NCBI GenBank assembly: GCA_004802705.1 | Contig: SGPL01000596.1 | Location: 1-19,651 of the forward strand | Direction: 5' to 3' | DNA: 19,651 nucleotides | Origin: Bondarzewia mesenterica | Lineage: Eukaryota; Basidiomycota; Agaricomycetes; Russulales; Bondarzewiaceae | In this document: piece by piece, positions 1-8,245 of the stretch | Numbering within the stretch: the stretch's first letter is position 1 | Layout: the number at the start of each line of letters is the position of its first letter | Position numbers and translations under genes: made by a program | The notes under the pieces: generated by a model | The model's input: the letters and a program-made list of their open reading frames with translations, nothing else | Database searches by the model: none | What the model was told of the DNA's origin: nothing

Positions 1-1305
1 GCCTGAAAGGTAAGCTTCCAGGCAGAACTATGCCGTTTGGAGTTCAAACGGTATGGTATCCGAATGGTATAAGACAATCACAAGTCGCACCTTCGGACCG
101 ATCCAACCTTATGTTTCGCTCCTTGTTCTTAAGGCTTGAGCAGGCTTGAGCTCTGCCCCCACCGATAAGCAAAAAAAAAGTCGTGTCGAGATGTTGGTTC
201 TGCGGGTGCAGAGTACTGGAATGCATGCGTTAGTATTCTATCGCGCTTCGACTAGGAGGGTTGACAGGGGGTCGTGCATCTCGGCAATGTTCTTTAGGAG
301 TCCATCCTTCTGCATGCGGCCGCAGGTGATAAGAATGCTGCTGCAGGTTTGAAATATGAGGCTTATGCATAGCTGATTGGACGCGGCGACGGCGGGGTAC
401 GGGATAAGTGCTCCCTTGTTGTGCTCCGAGTAATCCAACTCAATTGATTAATCGACTACGTCACATTCTATTTTATTCGTGTCTTGATGGCGGGGGAAAG
501 GGGGCTCTAATCGAGATTTCAATCATGAAGGCCTACAAAGATACGAGGAGAAGTATGAATGACCGCCTAAGATTGTCTTGTCATGTCACTGTCGTTGCCT
601 TTAGCAAAGGTCAGATTTTTTTTTCAGAAGAATAAGTTACTTTGTGGGCACCTACCATGACTCATTGAATGTTGTGGCCAGACGTATCTGCAAGGCTCGG
701 GAAGATATGCACCTGTACGCGAATGTGAACATGCTGGGTAACTCGGGAAGTGCCGACTGCGTCGGCGCGTACCTTGCTTGCGAGGGTATAATTTGTGGCA
801 GAGTCAAAAGGAGTGGGTAGTTCGGTTCGTAGTTTGGAAAGAGGAGAGGCAATAATTATTGAACGAGAATATTCGTAACAGAGATGATCGCTAGGAAGGA
901 TACTGGTGCCGTTGCCAGTTACTACCATGGTTAATAACACGACAGTCTAAAGGACGGAAAGGATATGTCGTACATACTGCAGGACCCACGATATGAGATA
1001 CTCGCCTAGATATTGGCCTCCCAGCTGACACCACATCCACACGGGTTACCCATGACGCGAAACGAACTGCCTATGAGCTCTGTCGCAAAGTCGATTGTCG
1101 AACCCTTGAGTAGGGAAAGGGATATAGCATCTATGTAAACATTGGATGGGAGGATGTCTCGATGCATAAAGTGACTATACAAATATTTGAATAGAAGAAT
1201 AACATCGAATCCTTCGCAGTGGTAAGAGAATGAACGAACATTCCATCTTATACTGGTAGCCGTGTCATCCGCCGGGGTAACTCTGATCTAGTAGAGAAAC
1301 CCATT

Positions 1306-1777
1306 TTAAATGCGGTTGTGTTGCTCATAGTTGTGATCCATCATCCTCTTTTCAAAAAGCAGAAAAAATGAATGATGCACCTTGTCAGCACGTTCACTGA
1401 TGTATGTCATGGCATCTGGGAATAAGTCTGCTTCTATCTCTGCCTCTTCGATATCTTTTTGTCTTGGTTGTGAGGACAGGACGGATATCTGATCCTCAGG
1501 ACGAGATGGGATTTGGGACCAATGTGGATGGGTTGAGATAAATGTTCGCCGAGGCACGGGAGAGAGAAGGTGCAAGAGTTGGCATTAATGGTGATGATTT
1601 GATACGCATGCGACGGGATGATGCAAGGCGGGGAATGTGGGGCAATTTACGAGCTATGAAGGAGGACATACTGAACGTTGAACGTTGAACACTACTAGTG
1701 ACTGGAAGTGCGGCACTGTAATATACCATTAGATGAGCCGCGGACTTCAATGTTTTGAGTCTTGCCGCGGCTGCCAT
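1306..1777 (-). other. Two overlapping minus-strand ORFs, possible small gene
   Basis: Two overlapping minus-strand frames lie here. The upstream one (1777 to 1496) is 93 residues. From an internal ATG it has a basic, Ser/Arg-rich stretch with few acidic residues (begins MSSFIARKLPHIPRLASSRR), which would suit a mitochondrial presequence. The downstream one (1575 to 1306) is 89 residues and changes to an acidic then aromatic/basic composition, with DIEEAEIEADLFPDAM followed by a stretch ending EQHNRI and a stop. The two could be exons of one small gene joined by an intron, but I could not find a convincing donor/acceptor pair. I do not recognise a family, and both may be chance ORFs. Confidence 0.2.
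1673..1693. repeat. Three-unit 7-bp tandem repeat
   Basis: Three consecutive 7-mers, gaacgtt, gaacgtt and gaacact, lie at 1673-1693. The same kind of unit (gaacgNt) recurs in a longer degenerate array at 18251-18292, outside any coding exon in both cases. Function is unknown. Confidence 0.6.
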
Positions 1778-2055
1778 TCTGCCTCACCAGAACAGTCTCC
1801 CCCTCATCCTCGACTCGCATCAGGCGGGGACGTGCCGGTCTTGTAAGATATTCTTTCAATACCAATGTAGAAGATAAGTGCATATTCTATGCCGTCGTAT
1901 TACGTCCGCCAAAGCACCTGCATCCACCGGAATCTCATTGGAGCCATCGGGCGAAGCACGTCCCATCGGAATCTCTCTCCTTGTCCGATCATGCTCAGCA
2001 GTAGATGAGGGGAGACAAAGTGCTCCTTGATACCGCTTTGGTAGTCGCAGACGTG

Positions 2056-2063
2056 CATATAAG
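2056..2063 (+). promoter_or_regulatory. Possible TATA box of P450-1
   Basis: The sequence catataag lies 58 bp before the chosen ATG of P450-1, inside a region otherwise without A/T runs. Its position suits a core promoter with a short leader. No transcript start is known, so this is inference. Confidence 0.35.
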
Positions 2064-2121
2064 CTCTCCCGTCTTCGCAATGACACGTTTCGACATCTTA
2101 GCCCCTGCCAATTCGAGTACT

Positions 2122-4590
2122 ATGAGCAGTAGTTTCACGCACGCTATTTTAACTCTCGTCGGCGCGTTCGGAGCTGCCCTCATCGCTCACAAATTTTATA
2201 AGGCAATCCGATGGGCTTTGCATCCGTGGTTTTCACCCCTGCGTGACGTCCCTGGCCCCGTGGCGCCGAGCTGGCTCTACGGGCACATCCGGCAGCTCAC
2301 GAGTGGCGAGATGGAGATTCTGGATAAGCTGGAGGAATTCGAGGGGGTATATGGCAGGGTGTTCAAATTCAAGGGTTTGTTCAATGTGAGTGTCGAGCCT
2401 TTTACTCTAGCATTGTCGGTTCTGATGATCGCTTTGCTCCTATAGAGGGATAGGCTTGTGATGATGGATACGAGGGCATTGAATCATGTGTTGACGCATG
2501 ATATGCAGTATGTGAAGCCCGAGAGAGTTAGGCATAGTCTTGGGCAGGTCTTCGGTCAAGGTTCGTCTGCGCCCTGATTCCATCCGGTCATGTTGCGTTA
2601 ACTTGGCTCGGTTTTTTTCAGGATTGCTTTTCGTTGAAGGTTGGTCACACATGTAGTGGTTATTATCCTTCTCATCGTACGCACCGTGAAATTCCGCAGG
2701 AGAGAAGCACAAGAAGCAGGTGTGATCGATATCGGGATACCTTTATCTGGGTACTAACTCACCACTTTTTCCTCTTGCATTTAGCGAAAAGTCATGGTGT
2801 GTAATCGATCTTGAACATCTTGACTCAATGGATTCATCAGATGCGCGGACCAGAATCCTGCCTTTGGTCCTGCTCAAATTCGAGAGCTTACAGGTATTTT
2901 TGTGGAAAAATCCATTCAGGTGCGTGCTCATCCTCGCTTTGTGTTACCTTACATCGACTCTCCAACGAAGCTTCGTGATCTCTGGACGACGGAGCTTACG
3001 ACGTCAAATGGGAAAGCTACAATCGACGTGATGGGCTGGCTGAACAAGATGACGTTGGATGTCATAGGTCTAGCTGGTCTGTCGATCAGACGTGAGGCTG
3101 AGGTTAAGTGATTTTCTGAGACATTGCATACACAGGTTTCAGCTACTCCTTCGACGCGCTGAATCCGGACGGAAACCCGAACGAACTGAACGACGCCGTG
3201 CGCATGATGTTTGCGAAACCCGACCGCAGTGCTCTCACCATCTTGCAGAGCATCTTCCCTCCTCTCCGGATGATCGTGCGTTCTCTCGTCTGCTCGCAAC
3301 TACTGTCCCTCTGCCGTGTTCGTGTTTGGCTCCACTGACTGCGCGAGTTGTTTGTTAGCCGTCTGAGAGCCAACACGGTCGGTTCGCAGCACAGCGTACG
3401 ATGTCGAGGATTGGGCATCAACTTATAACGGAAAAGAAGGCCGCCGTACTCGCTTCCATGGGTACTGCGAGAAAGGAGACGGTTCGGAGCAAGGCCGAGG
3501 CGGTTCAGGGTAGAGATCTTTTAAGTTTGTTGATCAAGGCGAACATGGCGATGGATTTGCCTGAGAGTGCAAGGATGGACGACGACGACGTGCTCGCTCG
3601 TAAGTGTTCATCTCTATCTAGAGTTCTGGGTAGTATTGATTTTATGTACACTCCTTGGGAAGAGGTACCGACCTTTCTTGTAGCTGGACACGAGACTACG
3701 AGGTCTGTTTTGCTTTCACCTGGTATAGATCTCTTTTGATTGACCTCGAGAGCAATCTGCCAGTGCCGGTGTGACCTGGGCTCTTTATGCACTCTCCAAC
3801 CATCCTGAAACGCAAGCTAAGTTACGCGAAGAACTGCTCTCGGTTACAACGTCCACACCGAGCATGGACGCGCTCAATGACCTGACATACCTTGACGCCG
3901 TCGTCCGCGAGCGCTGCGCGTGCATCCGCCTGTCCTGGCCTCCGTGAGGATCGCAACGAAGGACGATATAATTCCCACAGATGGTGAATGGGTGGATGCG
4001 AAGGGCGTAAAGAGGACGGGCGTCCGGTTCGTCCTCTCCATGTCGTCCTTCTATACGGTGTATGAGAGCTGATTATTTTATTCGCGATATGACCTAGGGT
4101 CAGCAAAGGTGATCTAGTGTCTATACCTATCATGGCTATCAACCGGTCGAAGACCTTGTGGGGAGAAGATGCTGCCCAGTTTAAGTGAGCATATTTCCAT
4201 TGGTCGATGTGTGTCGTACATTTCGATTGGATACCCACACAGGCCTGAACGCTGGAAGAATCCTCCAGATGCAGTTGCATCTATTCCTGGAGTGTGGGGA
4301 AACAGCCTGGCCTTTCTTGGAGGCAACCGCGCGTGCATCGGGTTCCGCTTCTCTATCATCGAGTGCGTTTTCAGAATTACTCGGCAAATAAAAGACGCGC
4401 TAACGGAATAACTTGACTGAACACGCCCAGGATGAAGGCACTCCTATTCGTTCTCATACGCGCGTTCCAGTTCGAGATGGCCGTGCCAGTGGGTGACGTG
4501 CTGGTCCAGGTGTCGATTGTGCAGCGCCCGTTTTTGAAGAACGAAATGGAGAAGGGGCCGCAGTTGCCGTTGTTAGTGACACTGGTGTGA
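2122..4590 (+). pseudogene. Cytochrome P450 monooxygenase 1, one-base frameshift
   Basis: Heme-thiolate monooxygenase, expected in the ER membrane; substrate unknown. Exons: 2122-2385, 2446-2560, 2622-2639, 2700-2719, 2785-2796, 2854-2919, 2971-3076, 3136-3275, 3359-3599, 3663-3702, 3764-4026, 4098-4184, 4243-4362, 4431-4590. The protein has an N-terminal hydrophobic anchor (about residues 8-22), a Pro-rich hinge (SPLRDVPGP), the I-helix motif AGHETT (335-340), the PERW motif, and the heme loop FLGGNRACIG with the Cys ligand coded in exon 13. Exon 11 is 263 nt against 264 nt in both neighbours. One base is missing at 3912-3913, right after the Glu codon of ExxR, giving a stop at 3945-3947 after 401 residues and before the heme ligand. 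All other exons and splice sites are intact, so this is a very young pseudogene or a sequencing error. The start was chosen by alignment with the neighbours; an in-frame ATG at 2083 would add 13 residues. The P450 family (CYP number) cannot be assigned by eye. Confidence 0.85.
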
Positions 4591-5082
4591 TCTAAATCAG
4601 GCGTTGAATTTCGCCAGCGCGGTGACGCGCTCAAGTATGTGTATGAAGTAATGTAGGCCGGTGAAATTCTTGTAGCTAGCATTTTGTCGTTCCTTTTCAA
4701 CACCGCTGATAACGAAGAATCAAGATGGGCTGTCGTTTGCCGCCTGTGATGACGCATTCGAGGATAAACAGGTATCTATTTGTCAGCTGCAATATCGCGC
4801 GCACGACTTTCAATGAAGTTATTTAATTCGACACCGACACAGCGAAGGACTTTGCAATTACTTTGCAATGGTCACTGACCCATTCGTGGAGACGCTGATC
4901 CATCATCGAGGTCCGATAACGGGCGCGGAATCAATGCCCCTTAGGCCCTACAAATACCGGCGGATGCCATAACAGAGCTGCTACCGTTACGCATGCGCAC
5001 TGTGCAGTAAATGCGCACAACCTATCTACTTGTTCCTACGAGATCACTGCCTCCCTTCTCGGAACTTGAGCCCAGCACCATC
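4591..5082 (+). other. Intergenic: P450-1 3' side and P450-2 promoter
   Basis: 492 bp between the P450-1 stop and the P450-2 start. It holds no coding frame of note. It must contain the 3' UTR of P450-1 and the promoter of P450-2. The only TATA-like element I see is tacaaata at 4949-4956, 127 bp before the ATG. An in-frame ATG at 5011 could extend P450-2 by 24 residues, but the extension has no counterpart in P450-3. Confidence 0.6.
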
Positions 5083-7663
5083 ATGTCGTGGTCAGGACGC
5101 GCGCTCCTGACACTCGTGTCCGCGTTCTGCACGGCCATCGCCGCACACTGCATTGTTAAGGTCCTCCGGTACGCATTACGCCCCTACTTCTCGCCTGTCC
5201 GTCACGTCAGGGGCCCCGAGTCGAAGAGCTTATTGTATGGGAACTTGCTGGACTTGTTTGAGTACGATGATGGCGATATGCACGAACAGTGGAGGGCGGA
5301 GTACGGCGATGTGTATAAATATAAGGGCTTTTGCAATGTGCGTTTATCTGTCCCCTTTCTGTCCAAGGTCATTTCATTTGGTGGGGGATTTTAGACTAAC
5401 TAAGTATGTGGATTGGGTGTTGTGTAGAGTGATAGGCTGGTGTTGATGGATTGTCGGGCGGCGAATCACATCCTGTCGCACCCGCATCTATATGAGAAAC
5501 CGGAACAGATTCGATACAGTCTCGGATTAGTCTTAGGTCCAGGTGAGTACTAAGGCAACATACTGATGTCCTCGATATAAGTCTTTACTCACGCAGCCCA
5601 TTACTTTATATTAAGGGCTGCTCTCTGTAGAAGGTATGTTCCATTGATCGAACCAATATCCTGTATTGCAGTTGTTTATATACCGAGACACCCCTAGGAG
5701 ATGATCATAAACGACAAGTCAGTTTTTTCGATACGATTTCGAAGTCCCCGTTTGTTGATACATTATATGTGCTGCTTTCAAACTATTGGTACTGGTGAGC
5801 GCAGCGAAGAATCATGGTAGGCCCCGTTTTTGGCCCTCTTGTCTCTCATGCTGATGATGCTGTAACACAAAATAGAGCCCTGCCTTTGGATCCTCCCACA
5901 TCCGCGAACTAACAGAGATATTCATTGAGAAATCTGCACAGGTAACCCTTTCTCCTCTCCCCGTGTCCCAAAGTTGCACTCATTCGTCCATCCAGCTGCG
6001 CGATATTTGGACTGCAGAGATCGCCAAGTCAGTGGTGGGTGGCAGCGTGGGCAACAAGGCGAAAATCGACGTGAGCGCGTGGTTAAACAAGACTACGCTA
6101 GATATCATCGGGCTTGCAGGTTTGATGTCTAACCGTTTGGACGGGGGCTGTGGGTGACTTACGTATGTATAGGCTTCAACTACGCGTTCGACGCGCTCAA
6201 CCCCGACGACACACCTAACGAGCTCAACCAATCAATCCGAACTGTGCTGCATGACCCGCGGGGCTTCCGGGACGTCCTACCCATGTTGCAAGCGTTGTTC
6301 CCGCCTCTCCGTGTCATTGTGTGTTTCTTCCCCTGCAACCAATTCCCAGTCCATTAATTGTCGCACCCATACTCACCATTCACACCAGCCCTCCAAGCGC
6401 GGCAGGATAGTCGCAGCCGCCAAAGAGACGATGACGCGCGTTGGGAAGCAGTTGTTGGCGGAGAAGAAGGCCGCTGTGCTCGCCTCAGCTAATGCAGACA
6501 TCAGCTCTTCAATGCGGAAGGGCAATTCGGAGCAGATGATGGTGGGCAAGAAGAGCGTGCAAGGACGAGATCTGTTGAGTTTGCTCGTCAAGGCGAACAT
6601 GGCGACAGATTTGCCGGAGGGATATCGGATGGATGACGAGGACGTGTTGGCACGTAAGTAATGAATTTAGAGCATTAATCAGTGGCCGGCAGTTGCAAGA
6701 GCTTATGTTATACGTTGCAGAGGTTCCTACATTCCTCGTCGCAGGACACGAAACGACCAGGTCAGTTTTCCAAGGGGGTCCTGTCCATCTAATGGAGCCT
6801 GATCATGCATCAACGCACACAGCACGGCTGTGACTTGGGCTCTTCTGGCACTCAGCACGCATCCAGCCATGCAGGTAAAGCTTCGTGCGGAGCTTCTCAG
6901 CATCCCGACACTCGTGCCAAGCATGGATGAACTTAATGCACTTTCCTACCTCGACGCCGTTGTGCGCGAGGTGCTGAGAGTGTATTCGCCCGTGCCGAGC
7001 ATGGTCCGCGTCGCCACACGAGAGGACGTGATCCCGCTGCAAAAGGCGTGGGTGGATGGGAGAGGGGTGCGTAGTGTCAATGTCAGGTGCGCCTGATTTG
7101 TTTTTGATTTGTGCTGGGAATAACTGTTGAGTATTTGGATTGTGTGCAGAGTGCGGAAAGGCGATATGCTGGATGTGCCGATCATGGCAATCAATCGGGC
7201 AAAGGAGCTTTGGGGTGAGGATGCCCAGGAGTTTAGGTCAGAGTCGAGTCTATGTTGTCCCATACTCACATCCAACGCTTAAAGACTGACGGATGTATGA
7301 TATTGTTCTGTCATTGGGAGTAGACCCGAGCGATGGGAAAATCCTCCGGAGGCTATCCTCTCCATCCCTGGCGTCTGGGGCAACAACCTTGCCTTCTCTG
7401 GAGGCAGCCGCGCGTGCATCGGCTACCGATTTTCGGTCATCGAGTGTGTAGCTTCTTTACGCATCTTCCTTAGTGAATAATCATAGTCCGCCTGCAGGAT
7501 TAAAGCTCTCCTCTTTGTCCTCGTCCGCTCGTTCCAGTTTGAGTTGGCGGTCCCGCCGACAGACGTCAAAGTCAAGGTGTCGGCGGTGCGGAGACCGATT
7601 TTGGCAAGCGATAGAGAGAAGGGGACGCAGCTGCCGTTGTGGGTCTCAGTGATCAGAGATTGA
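5083..7663 (+). CDS. Cytochrome P450 monooxygenase 2
   Basis: Heme-thiolate monooxygenase predicted to sit in the ER membrane and to take electrons from NADPH-P450 reductase; substrate unknown. Exons: 5083-5337, 5428-5542, 5616-5633, 5698-5717, 5805-5816, 5876-5941, 5996-6119, 6173-6318, 6389-6653, 6721-6760, 6823-7086, 7150-7236, 7324-7443, 7498-7663, giving 1698 nt and 565 residues with no internal stop. Landmarks: an N-terminal hydrophobic anchor after MSWSGRAL, a hinge with SPVRHVRGP, the I-helix AGHETT (348-353), ExxR as EVLR (403-406), PERW (472-475), and the heme loop [10 protein letters not shown] with Cys502 as predicted iron ligand. The length is normal for a fungal P450. The exon 9 region, before the I-helix, is the longest of the three copies (265 nt) and carries an extra Ser/Met-rich stretch. 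Exon structure matches P450-1 and P450-3 throughout. The family is related in appearance to basidiomycete-expanded P450s, but no CYP number can be given without a search. Confidence 0.93.
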
Positions 7664-8129
7664 TTGAATGTGCACGAATTAGGTGGTTGATAGATGCTCT
7701 TGTATAGTACCTACTCGTGTGTTGTTTGTACATCATTATATGTATTCATCCTGCTGGCTGTGGTTCTGAGAAGTGCTTCGATTCCCTTGTCCACTGAGAC
7801 TCATAACCCGGGTCTGGTAAGATCGACCTAGTTTAGTGCATGCTCTTCACACTTCACTTACTGTGCTGGTACTGTAGTCGGTCGTCTTGGTCTCTGACAT
7901 TCACTTCCTCTCCCGACCCGTTGAACGGATCATGAAGTAATTTGCTTTTTGATTGCAGCGACTGCGCTCGCTTACTCCTTTCCAGCAGCCCATTAGACCG
8001 CCCATTCTGCCTTTTCGGGATGGTTGCGGCATGCCCGTCATACAGCGATTGCACCCACCATGGCTACAGATCTTTCACTTTCTTCCCACATCCACGGCCC
8101 CGCAAAACATTCTATCGTGACCGCCGACC
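7664..8129 (+). other. Intergenic: P450-2 3' side and P450-3 promoter
   Basis: 466 bp with no recognisable gene. I see no clear TATA box or canonical AATAAA. Close to P450-3 there is an upstream ATG at 8060 in a strong context (caccATGG), out of frame with the P450-3 start and described separately. Confidence 0.6.
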
Positions 8130-8245
8130 ATGAGTTCCGGTATCCTCGTCAAGCTCGTGCTCGCGTTCAGCACCGCCGTCCTCGCGCACTACCTTTTCAA
8201 GCTCGCACGTCGCCTCGCCCACCCGTATTTCTCCCCTCTACGTGA
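8060..8245 (+). promoter_or_regulatory. Possible overlapping upstream ORF of P450-3
   Basis: An ATG at 8060 in the context caccATGG opens a frame that stops at 8245, overlapping the first 116 nt of the P450-3 coding region in a different frame. If the transcript starts upstream of 8060, scanning ribosomes should often start here and lower P450-3 output. If transcription starts between 8063 and 8129 the ORF is irrelevant. The peptide shows no domain. Confidence 0.3.

Larger units (their letters stand above)
1..2121. other. Gene-poor region upstream of the P450 array
   Basis: No reading frame here shows a recognisable domain. Frames are short and interrupted on both strands, and I found no P450 fragment, transposase, reverse transcriptase or tRNA-like structure. 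The last part, from about 2056, should be the promoter and 5' leader of P450-1. A three-unit 7-bp repeat lies at 1673-1693 and a doubtful minus-strand ORF pair at 1306-1777; both are listed separately. The region could contain an unrecognised fast-evolving gene, a decayed element, or plain intergenic DNA. Confidence 0.5.

Noticed and set aside
5011..5082. Upstream in-frame ATG giving P450-2 a 24-residue N-terminal extension
   Set aside because: The extension is polar and Pro-rich, has no counterpart in P450-3, and would place residues before the membrane anchor; the ATG at 5083 matches the neighbours.
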